Shown here: positions 7,951-14,665 of the stretch, one piece after another | Numbering within the stretch: the stretch's first letter is position 1 | Layout: every line of letters starts with the position of its first letter | Source: DATLCF01 sp035526505 | GTDB taxonomy: Bacteria; Patescibacteriota; Saccharimonadia; Saccharimonadales; UBA4665 | Assembly: GCA_035526505.1 (NCBI GenBank) | Contig: DATLCF010000001.1 | Span: forward strand, 248,001-312,000 | DNA: 64,000 bases | Reading direction: 5' to 3' | The notes under the pieces: generated by a model | Seen by the model: the letters and a program-made list of their open reading frames with translations, nothing else | Databases searched by the model: none | Told to the model about the DNA's origin: nothing | Translations under genes and position numbers: made by a program

Positions 7951-8040
7951 GGTATCATTTAAACAGCTAACAGGGGTAAAAGTCTATACGACTTGCTGTC
8001 TCTCTACGTCTTTGCAGGACCACCCCCCCTGTGTTTTCCG

Positions 8041-8093
8041 GCAACAGATCAGGGCGTTGTACAATGACGATTATTGTACGATGACCCTGTTGC
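8041..8093. promoter_or_regulatory. Nested inverted repeats between divergent genes (operator-like)
   Basis: An inner palindrome GTACAAT-N7-ATTGTAC (8059-8065 and 8073-8079) sits inside an outer pair GCAACAG (8041-8047) and CTGTTGC (8087-8093). It lies between the HEPN gene (leftward) and the possible regulator gene (rightward), and suits a dimeric DNA-binding protein. The rest of the 7951-8214 gap shows no gene. Confidence 0.45.
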
Positions 8094-8214
8094 ACCTCGT
8101 ACGTTGTAAAAGAACTTTTGCGACGTACCCCACCTTCTCTTTTGCTTCTTGTTTTTCTGTACTTGGTGCTCACACAAAATTTTTTTCTGAAGGGAAGTGT
8201 TTAATAATGAGTGA

Positions 8215-8676
8215 ATGGCTAAAAATAACCCCGAAGAATTAAGCCAAGAGCAGCTTCTGAAAATGGTGTACCTAAAGCTATTAGACCTAGACGTAAAATT
8301 TGATTTGCTTGATAGAAAAATCGAGAGTCTACAACAAGACGTTAGTAAAACTGCGTTTGTGCGAAGCGAACATATAAAGCTTAGGTTTGACCACAAAACA
8401 AACGAGCTTTATATAACCGAGTTTTTCAAAATAGTGTTCGAGGGTAATGAAGCTATCTTGCTCGGACATATGTTTAAGAGGTCTGATGGGTTGCCAAAGA
8501 AGTCCGCTAAGTTCTTCCCGGCTGAGTTAGCGGGTAAGTTTAAGAAAACAACTGATGGACTTAAAACAGCTAAAGCAGTTCACGCAACGATTAGCAGAAT
8601 TGATTCAACAATAAAGCAGCGAACCATGGGCCTAGAAGTCTTTAAAATCACGACCAAAGTTTTTCACTTTTTATAA
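8215..8676 (+). CDS. Unknown protein, possible winged-helix regulator of the element
   Basis: This 153-aa protein begins with a short helical/coiled region (residues 5-45, LLDLDVKFDLLDRKIESLQQ). The C-terminal 100 residues recall an OmpR-type winged helix: strands LRFDHKTNELYIT, helices EAILLGHMF and AVHATISRIDSTI, and a final strand pair VFKITTKVFHF. That reading is by eye and weak. Its position next to a nested palindrome and upstream of the recombinase fits a regulator or recombination accessory factor. Confidence 0.5.
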   Translation: MAKNNPEELSQEQLLKMVYLKLLDLDVKFDLLDRKIESLQQDVSKTAFVRSEHIKLRFDHKTNELYITEFFKIVFEGNEAILLGHMFKRSDGLPKKSAKFFPAELAGKFKKTTDGLKTAKAVHATISRIDSTIKQRTMGLEVFKITTKVFHFL

Positions 8677-8735
8677 AATCACAGATAAGAAATTCACGAG
8701 AATTCACGGGCTAGGTCTTTTGCTTAAATGGACTA

Positions 8736-8930
8736 ATGCTATTCAAGGCCAACCAGGTTATCACGATTGCAGAAGCTAGGCTGGAGCTTGGCGATGAAGC
8801 TATGGATATGACTGATGAAGAGGTTCAAAAGCTAATAGAAGACTTTGATGTTATTGCTCAGTACACAATCGGCTTAGTTCAAAAGTTCAAAAAGAAAGAA
8901 ACAAAACAGATGAATAAAATGATAAAATAG
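8736..8930 (+). CDS. Small acidic helical protein upstream of the recombinase
   Basis: This 64-aa protein is acidic and helical in the middle (MTDEEVQKLIEDFDVIAQYT) with a lysine-rich tail. It ends 8 nt before the recombinase start, so the two are probably co-transcribed. TTAAAT with an upstream TGC lies 6 nt before the ATG. Two tandem copies of AATTCACG at about 8691-8708 lie just upstream and could be a binding site. It may be a recombination directionality factor or simply a conserved companion. Confidence 0.55.
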   Translation: MLFKANQVITIAEARLELGDEAMDMTDEEVQKLIEDFDVIAQYTIGLVQKFKKKETKQMNKMIK

Positions 8931-8938
8931 TTCTAACT

Positions 8939-10489
8939 ATGAATTGCGTCGCATATGTGAGGGTGTCTACCGAGGAACAGGTGCATGGTACGAGCCTTGA
9001 TATGCAACAAAAAGCCTGCCAAGACTTTGCGAAGGCAAAAGGCTGGAAGCTGGAAAAGGAAAACATTTTCCGTGATGAAGGCGAGTCGGCCAAGGCGACC
9101 AATCGGCCCGAACTTTTAAGAATGCTTGAGTACTGTCGCAAGAACAAAGGCTCAATTAATCACTGTATTGTTTGGAAGCTAGATCGTTTCTCACGTAATG
9201 CCGAAGATCACATGATGCTTCGAGCAATTTTGCGCAAGAACGGTGTGTATCTTATTTCAGTTACTGAGCCGATTGATGATTCACCAACCGGTAACCTCAT
9301 GGAGACGGTTCTTTCTGGCTTTGCGCAGTTCGATAACGACATCCGAACCCTTAGAACAACAGAAGGTATGAAAAAGCGCCTAGAGCAAGGTGGCTGGCCT
9401 CATGACGCGCCACTTGGCTATAAAAAGGCACGAACACGCGACGGTATTACAACTATCGAGCCAGATCCAAAATTCGCACTCATAATGAAAAAGTTTTTAG
9501 AGACTTTCTCTACCGGACAGTACACAGTTAAACAGGCAGCAGAATTATCTTTTGAAATTGGACTTACTAGTAGAAGCGGCAAAAGACGTACATGGCAAAC
9601 CACAGAAAATACTTTGAAGAACCCAATCTATGCCGGCTACATCGAATCAAAGTATACGAACGGCAATAGATATGTTGGCTTACATGAGCCGCTCATCAGT
9701 GAAGCGATCTTCATCAAGAACCAGCGCATCATGGCCGGAAAACAGAAACTTAATACCAAAAGTGATGAGAGCGCCTATCCGCTAAGGCGAGATTTTTTGA
9801 GGTGTGGTTTTTGTGGCAAATTTGTAACTGCTAGTGCACCACGTGGTGCTAGTGGAATTAAATATCCACGCTACAGTTGCACCTCATGCAAGACTTCCGT
9901 GATTGGTAAAAAAGTCAGTAAAGCTAGTGACGAAGTCCATAAAGAATTTGGGGAAATACTTTCACAGGTTCGTTACAAAGAAAAGCGATTAAAACTATTT
10001 AAGCTGATTGTATTGCAGCGTTGGTGTGATGAGTATGATGAAGCACTCAAGACTGCCTACCAAGTCAACAAAGAGCTTGATGCTTTAAGAACCGAGAGGG
10101 CGAAGGTAAATCGCAAGTTCGCTCGTGATGAATTGAGCTACCAAGAGAAGAAAGACATTATTGACGATATTGATGGGGAGATTGAGCAGTACATGAAGAA
10201 GAAAGTCGAAGCCGATGAATATGCTGATCAGAAAGAGCAAATTGTCGATAATGCCATGTTATTCATGAATGATCCATCAGAGTTCTGGAACAGAGCACCT
10301 GTACAGATACAAAAAGCGGTTCAAAGGACACTTTTCCCGCGCGGATTGAGCTATGACTTCGAGAATGGTTTTGGAACTATTGAACTTAATGAATCGTATC
10401 TGTTAATACAAAAAATAGCACCAAGTGGTGCTAAAAATTCTAGTTTGGTAGCGGCGAGAGGACTTGAACCTCTGACCCCAGGCTTATGA
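8939..10489 (+). CDS. Large serine recombinase (integrase) of the element
   Basis: This 516-aa recombinase has an N-terminal resolvase domain with YVRVSTEEQ (catalytic Ser10), a DEGESAKATNRPELLRML segment and VWKLDRFSRN. A Recombinase domain follows (about 155-255, GGWPHDAPLGYKK), then a zinc-ribbon domain (CGFCGK ... CTSCK, about 290-325) and a coiled coil (about 370-435). It catalyses site-specific integration and excision through a phosphoserine intermediate. The last 15 codons are read antisense through the tRNA 3' end, so the C-terminus is created by integration. In the joined circular form the frame would continue into 1366-1481. Confidence 0.95.
   Translation: MNCVAYVRVSTEEQVHGTSLDMQQKACQDFAKAKGWKLEKENIFRDEGESAKATNRPELLRMLEYCRKNKGSINHCIVWKLDRFSRNAEDHMMLRAILRKNGVYLISVTEPIDDSPTGNLMETVLSGFAQFDNDIRTLRTTEGMKKRLEQGGWPHDAPLGYKKARTRDGITTIEPDPKFALIMKKFLETFSTGQYTVKQAAELSFEIGLTSRSGKRRTWQTTENTLKNPIYAGYIESKYTNGNRYVGLHEPLISEAIFIKNQRIMAGKQKLNTKSDESAYPLRRDFLRCGFCGKFVTASAPRGASGIKYPRYSCTSCKTSVIGKKVSKASDEVHKEFGEILSQVRYKEKRLKLFKLIVLQRWCDEYDEALKTAYQVNKELDALRTERAKVNRKFARDELSYQEKKDIIDDIDGEIEQYMKKKVEADEYADQKEQIVDNAMLFMNDPSEFWNRAPVQIQKAVQRTLFPRGLSYDFENGFGTIELNESYLLIQKIAPSGAKNSSLVAARGLEPLTPGL
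10445..10466. repeat. Recombinase-proximal attachment-site copy within the tRNA 3' end
   Basis: A 22-bp sequence shared, with one mismatch, with 1344-1365. It covers the encoded CCA, the acceptor 3' strand and part of the T arm of the CAU tRNA, and is also the last coding part of the recombinase. Confidence 0.8.
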
Positions 10490-10522
10490 GTCCTGTGCTC
10501 TAACCAGCTGAGCTACGCCGCC
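10446..10522 (-). tRNA. tRNA with CAU anticodon (elongator Met, or lysidine-modified Ile2)
   Basis: On the minus strand a full cloverleaf of 77 nt includes an encoded CCA. The acceptor stem is GGCGGCG/CGCCGCT with a G1-U72 pair, the D arm has AGCTCAGCTGGTTAGAGC, the anticodon loop is CTCATAA, and the T arm has GGTTCAAGTCC. The body resembles bacterial elongator tRNA-Met. CAU could also be an Ile2 tRNA modified by TilS, whose gene is the divergent neighbour. A TGG-TATATT box at 10544-10552 could be its promoter. The 3' half is the integration target of the element. Confidence 0.93.
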
Positions 10523-10600
10523 GTAATGGGGTAACAGCTTCCAAATATACCAGATTTTATCCCTGTTGGCTAGGGTGCGGAGCTGGTAAGATATATCTAA

Positions 10601-11485
10601 ATGGATGTAAAACTTAAACCGGGTAAGTATGTGGTGGCTGTGTCGGGCGGGGTGGACTCGATGGTGTTATTGGATGTACTGCGGCGGTTGCCGGATGTGC
10701 AGCTGGTGATTGCCCACTTCGAGCACGGGATTCGGCAAGATTCTATCAAAGACAAGCAGTTGGTGCAGGCAACTGCCAAAAAATACAAGCTGCCGTTCGT
10801 GTGTGCCCATGGGCATTTGGGCCGTGAAGCCAGCGAGGCTACGGCGCGTGACGCCCGCTATGCATTTTTGCGTAGTACGCAACGCCTATATAATGCGCAG
10901 GCAATTATTACCGCCCACCACCAGGATGATGTGCTGGAAACAGCTATTTTGAACTTGGCACGGGGCACGGGGCGTAAAGGGTTAAGTTCGTTGCAATCCA
11001 CCCAGCAGCTAGTGCGGCCGCTGTTGCATATCCCTAAGCGCGATATTGTTCAGTACGCCCACAACCACCATATTGCATGGCACGAAGACAGCACTAATCG
11101 CGACGATCGTTACTTGCGCAACCATATTCGCCACCATATTGTGCCGCGTTTGGGCCAAACCGGGCGCCAGCGTTTGCTGCAACACATTCAGAAAGCGCAT
11201 GTGACCAATACCGAGCTAGATTCTATTCTACTAGCGTTTATCCCCAAAGATATGGATAGCGAAGTTGCCCGGCTGTGGTTTACGCAGTTGCCCCATGCTT
11301 TGGCCATGGAAACTATGGCCACCTGGCTGCGGCGTAATGGCGTGGCCGGATTTGACAAAAAGCTTATTAACCGGCTGGTAGTTATGGCTAAAACCGCATC
11401 GCCGGGCAAAGTTGCCGATATAGATGCCAAGCACGTGCTGCGAATTGGTTTGCAAAAGCTACAGCTTACCACCCGCGACTCATAA
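10601..11485 (+). CDS. tilS: tRNA(Ile)-lysidine synthase
   Basis: TilS adenylates C34 of CAU-anticodon tRNA-Ile and attaches lysine so that it reads AUA. The 294-aa product shows the N-type ATP pyrophosphatase P-loop SGGVDSMVLLD (about 15-25), the HFEHGIR region, ATARDARYAFLR (RxxR) and TAHHQDDVLET. It is shorter than the E. coli enzyme (about 430 aa) and ends after a small C-terminal domain, like compact bacterial forms. It is divergent from a CAU tRNA 78 bp away. A TGG-TAAGAT box lies 8 nt before the ATG, suggesting a very short or absent leader. Confidence 0.93.
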   Translation: MDVKLKPGKYVVAVSGGVDSMVLLDVLRRLPDVQLVIAHFEHGIRQDSIKDKQLVQATAKKYKLPFVCAHGHLGREASEATARDARYAFLRSTQRLYNAQAIITAHHQDDVLETAILNLARGTGRKGLSSLQSTQQLVRPLLHIPKRDIVQYAHNHHIAWHEDSTNRDDRYLRNHIRHHIVPRLGQTGRQRLLQHIQKAHVTNTELDSILLAFIPKDMDSEVARLWFTQLPHALAMETMATWLRRNGVAGFDKKLINRLVVMAKTASPGKVADIDAKHVLRIGLQKLQLTTRDS

Positions 11486-11527
11486 ACATAGCATCAAACA
11501 CCGCTTATGCTATATCATATAGATAAT

Positions 11528-12538
11528 ATGGGTGGAATATTTGCCGCTACCTCGCAGCTAGACAACGCACTGGGACAGTCGAAAGATGTGTTAGAACAGT
11601 TTAGTAATTCGTTCTTGAATGCCCGTTCGGTGTTGTCATTTGTATTAGTGCTGGGTATTACCATGGTGCTGGGCCGGTTGGTGGCTGCTGTACTGCGGCG
11701 GTTTGCGCACACGCTTAGCCAGCGCGCCGACAAAGCGGTTGATCTTAAAAAGGTTAATCAGCTGCGTAGGATCGAAACGCTTACCGTCTTAACAGCCGCA
11801 TTAATCCGTATGCTGTTGGTGGTGTTTGGCGTGTACTTTTGGTGGGTGTATGCCCACCCTGGCCAGCAGCCTACGGCCCTTATTGGTGCCAGTGCGTTAG
11901 TAGTACTGATTTTGGGTGCTACCGTAAGCCCTATTTTGCGTGACCTTGCCTACGGTGGTGTTATGATGGCCGAACATTGGTATGGTGTGGGCGACCACGT
12001 AAAACTGGAACCATTTGGCGACTTGCAAGGTGTAGTCGAGCGTGTAACCCTGCGCTCCACCAAAATCAGGGGCTTAAATGGTGAGGTTATTTGGATAAGT
12101 AACCAAAATATTCAGGGTGTGCGTGTGGCGCCAAAAGGGGTGCGTACCTTGGCTATTGATCTGTTTGTGTCAGATATCAAAAAAGGCCGCGCATTAATAG
12201 AAGCTACCAATATGCGGTTGCCATCCGGCCCCTTAACCGTAGTGCGGCCATTACAAATTATGGACGAAATCCAGGTGGGCGAAAGCCTGTGGCACATAGT
12301 GGCTGTGGGCGAAACTGCGCCCGGCCGCGAATGGTTGCTGGAAGATTATGCACTGCGCATAATGCAAGAAATTAACGAAAAGCACAAAGTTATGCAAACC
12401 GACCCCATTGCCCGCAATGCCGATACCGAAGCTGACCGCCGCTTTACACGCACGGTTAACAATGCCCAAAAAGCTCCGCTTAAACCTAAGCGTCCAGCCG
12501 TGCCCACCGGCCATCGCCGCCGCAGGAAGATTCAGTAA
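11528..12538 (+). CDS. MscS-family mechanosensitive channel
   Basis: The 336-aa membrane protein has helices at about residues 32-56 and 80-105 and a pore-lining-type helix rich in Gly/Ala (about 115-140). The MscS beta domain signature follows (VGDHVKLEPFGDLQG, VERVTLRSTKIRGLNGEVI, ISNQNIQ). Such channels release solutes during hypo-osmotic shock. The C-terminus is a basic, proline-rich tail. I start at the ATG at 11528 because the TGC-TATATC box at 11508-11516 would place transcription start after the ATG at 11507. Its 3' end overlaps the convergent HEXXH gene by 53 bp. Confidence 0.88.
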   Translation: MGGIFAATSQLDNALGQSKDVLEQFSNSFLNARSVLSFVLVLGITMVLGRLVAAVLRRFAHTLSQRADKAVDLKKVNQLRRIETLTVLTAALIRMLLVVFGVYFWWVYAHPGQQPTALIGASALVVLILGATVSPILRDLAYGGVMMAEHWYGVGDHVKLEPFGDLQGVVERVTLRSTKIRGLNGEVIWISNQNIQGVRVAPKGVRTLAIDLFVSDIKKGRALIEATNMRLPSGPLTVVRPLQIMDEIQVGESLWHIVAVGETAPGREWLLEDYALRIMQEINEKHKVMQTDPIARNADTEADRRFTRTVNNAQKAPLKPKRPAVPTGHRRRRKIQ

Positions 12539-14375
12539 GCCACTGCGCAACTTCTAGCGGCGGTACCCAAGTACCCTCGCGGCGGCGCGCAACGCCTGCC
12601 CGCACCGCACGAATTAAAGCAGTGTGGCGTAACAGAAGGGGGGCTGCCTCGTCCGGGGTTATCCGCCCTATGCCAATAAGTGCGCCTGGACTGTTGGGGT
12701 GCACCGACAGCTGTTCTTGATAGTGACGCTGTGCAGTATCGATGTCGCCTACGGTTAGGGCTACATCGGCAAAAGTGGCGCCTTCTATGTGCTGGGGGAT
12801 AGTGCCCGGGTTTTGATACATACGCCGCAGACCCTCTGGGTCAACCAAGCACCAGCGAGCCAACATAGCGCTCCGGTCAAGATTGCATGCAGTTGGGTCG
12901 CGGCTGACCGTGGCCGGTATAGCAGAGGGTTCTAGCGATGGTGGCTGGTGTTGTAGCCAATCTTCTACAAGTGTTGCTACGTTATCCGCATTGGGGGCAA
13001 GGTGATGTGCTTGCCATAGTAACTTATGGTCTTCGGTCGTAAAGTTGGCTCTCTGCTGCAGTTCGTCAGGTACCTGTTCCTCTAGCCACGGGTGCACAAC
13101 AGACGCCACGTGTCGTACAAAGTGCTCGCCGTGTTCGGTAAGGCCGGAAAGTTCTGGCAGAGCCTGTATGGTGCCCCACAATGCTTTTCGCCAATGGGCA
13201 AATTCAAATTGAGCGCGATCTGCCGTCCTGCCTGCGGCGGCCTGGCTGCGGGTACGCCAAAAATCGGTAACGCCAAAAAATGAATATATGCCGTGCAGCA
13301 CCCCGCCAGGGGGCCGGGGGTCGTCACGCCACGGAGCATAACAACTTGCGGTGGCGGTTTTATCCGCCTCTTTAGACCGCAAGCCGATAAACATCATTAA
13401 TCCATTTAAAATAGTATGCTGATTTTCGTGCACTAATGTGGCGGCTAGGTCCTCGGCATCTTCCGGGGCGCCACTGAGCCTCGTTACCATTATGCTGCCC
13501 GGAGCAAGATTATTCGATGCACTAACGGGTTGAAAGCGTTGGGCCTGGCCCAAAGGTACGATGGTGCGGGCGTGGCGCGCAAGACCGGGTGCACGTGTGG
13601 GGTGGTCGGAAGCTAATATTTTCCAGGCTTGGGCAAACGTATCTTGCCAATAGGCCAAAGCCTGTTCGTCGAGCACTTCAACCGGGGGCTCATGAATTTC
13701 GCGGAAATCACCATATTTGCTGATGTCGAGTTCCATCGATATTGCATGGCCTGCTGCCCTGGCGTGTAAGATATGGACAGGCTCCCAACCGAGTATTGCG
13801 GTTTGGGTGTCGGATATACGTAGTTGGTTGTTCCCGGCTTCTATGGTTATTGTTCCGGCCTGGTGGCTTATGCTGGCAAGCCTTGCGTTTTGGCCCAGCT
13901 GGGCGCGGCCCAACCGGGGAAAGTATATGGTTCCGCCTTGTACCGGAATGTTATGCAGTTCAAAATCCATGCCGGCATGCGTGGCTGCCGCTGCGGTAAT
14001 TGCCAACAGCTGGCCCACATGTTCCCATACAGGCTCATTTCGGCTGCCGTTCATGACTTGCCTGGAATGGGCCAACCAGGTGCCGAATGTGGGGTGTAAG
14101 ACCATGTTCTGTGCTGTTTCGGGGTGCTGACGCTGAAGGTTGGTAAATAGTTTACATCCTGACTCAAAATCTTCCAGGTACGGCGCCACCTCCGGGTGGA
14201 TGCGAGCCCCTTGACGGACTGCATTGGTTGCCAGTAGCCAACGGTTACATACAGTTAGGTCCAATATGTTGCTCGCAGTTTCGCTGGGCTGGCCTAGGGC
14301 CACGCTGTGGAAGTCTACATAAGGCATGGTAATTTTTGACCAAGACTGCGCGGATGGGGTTTCTGTATTATTCAT
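12486..14375 (-). CDS. HEXXH-motif putative peptide-modification protein (mod_HExxH type)
   Basis: This 629-aa protein has the zinc-type motif HENQH (about residues 313-317) in LVHENQHTILN. Further on come YAPWRDDPRPPGG (about 342-354) and GVTDFWR. A TPR-like segment (DIDTAQRHYQEQLSVHPNSP) and a C-terminal helical stretch ending in PPLEVAQWL follow. This order matches the HEXXH-motif family (TIGR04267-type), found mainly in RiPP-like clusters such as the actinobacterial FxSxx system and presumed to modify peptides. No radical-SAM enzyme or precursor peptide is visible beside it. The gene overlaps the mscS-type gene end and is divergent from ftsH. Confidence 0.75.
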   Translation of the reverse strand: MNNTETPSAQSWSKITMPYVDFHSVALGQPSETASNILDLTVCNRWLLATNAVRQGARIHPEVAPYLEDFESGCKLFTNLQRQHPETAQNMVLHPTFGTWLAHSRQVMNGSRNEPVWEHVGQLLAITAAAATHAGMDFELHNIPVQGGTIYFPRLGRAQLGQNARLASISHQAGTITIEAGNNQLRISDTQTAILGWEPVHILHARAAGHAISMELDISKYGDFREIHEPPVEVLDEQALAYWQDTFAQAWKILASDHPTRAPGLARHARTIVPLGQAQRFQPVSASNNLAPGSIMVTRLSGAPEDAEDLAATLVHENQHTILNGLMMFIGLRSKEADKTATASCYAPWRDDPRPPGGVLHGIYSFFGVTDFWRTRSQAAAGRTADRAQFEFAHWRKALWGTIQALPELSGLTEHGEHFVRHVASVVHPWLEEQVPDELQQRANFTTEDHKLLWQAHHLAPNADNVATLVEDWLQHQPPSLEPSAIPATVSRDPTACNLDRSAMLARWCLVDPEGLRRMYQNPGTIPQHIEGATFADVALTVGDIDTAQRHYQEQLSVHPNSPGALIGIGRITPDEAAPLLLRHTALIRAVRAGVARRREGTWVPPLEVAQWLTESSCGGDGRWARLDA

Positions 14376-14404
14376 AACTGTGTAGGTTAGGTTATATCCC
14401 GCCT

Positions 14405-14437
14405 ATTATAACCATGCTTATGCATATTTATGCATAA
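14405..14437 (-). promoter_or_regulatory. Promoter and palindromic operator upstream of the HEXXH gene
   Basis: On the minus strand a TATAAT box (14410-14405) is preceded by a perfect 9-bp palindrome, TTATGCATA-TT-TATGCATAA (14418-14437). The palindrome covers the spacer and expected -35 position, which suggests repression by a dimeric regulator. Confidence 0.5.
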
Positions 14438-14484
14438 AAAGTAAAAACTGCCAGAGCCTTAGTCAAAAAACAGTGCTAACAGTG

Positions 14485-14490
14485 TATAAT
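14485..14490 (+). promoter_or_regulatory. -10 box of the ftsH promoter
   Basis: A consensus TATAAT at 14485-14490 with a weak upstream -35. It predicts a leader of roughly 165 nt that contains the hairpin at 14513-14665. Confidence 0.5.
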
Positions 14491-14512
14491 GCTGTCATAT
14501 GGATACACGAAC

Positions 14513-14665
14513 CCACTTTAGCACCCCCTTTCATTTGAAGCCAAACTTCGCGGCAAGCTGTCTGTCTTTTGCTTCGCGACGTAGCGTCCGCTACGCCTTG
14601 GCGCAAGAAAACAGACATCTTACTCACGAGGTTTACCCTCACTATGAAAGGGGGTGCTAAAGTGG
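14513..14665 (+). repeat. Long hairpin with perfect 22-bp arms covering the ftsH ribosome-binding site and start
   Basis: Positions 14513-14534 and 14644-14665 are perfect inverted copies of 22 bp. The right arm contains the AAAGGGGG ribosome-binding site and the GTG start of ftsH. The 109-nt interior holds further pairings (AAACTTCG with CGAGGTTT; GTCTGT with ACAGAC) and an apical CGTAGCG/CGCTACG hairpin. In the mRNA this would hide the translation start. The apical part resembles the repeats near 28524 and 29959. Confidence 0.7.

Larger units (their letters stand above)
1344..10466 (+). mobile_element. Integrative element inserted in the 3' end of a CAU-anticodon tRNA gene
   Basis: A large serine recombinase (8939-10489) abuts and overlaps the tRNA at 10446-10522. 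A 22-bp direct repeat with one mismatch bounds the region: 10445-10466 (tRNA 3' end) and 1344-1365 (degenerate copy with no tRNA body). The interior is visibly more AT-rich than the flanks. It carries typical cargo: two cupins, a dehydrogenase, a membrane protein / PD-(D/E)XK-like pair, a HEPN-motif protein, a possible regulator and the recombinase. Removing it would place the chromosome at 1343 directly after the tRNA. No conjugation or capsid gene is present, so it looks like a small integrative island moved by recombination only. Confidence 0.85.

Noticed and set aside
14569..14661. N-terminal extension of FtsH from ATG 14569 or 14644
   Set aside because: These codons lie inside the hairpin leader, have no ribosome-binding site, and FtsH homology begins after the GTG at 14662, which has AAAGGGGG at proper spacing.
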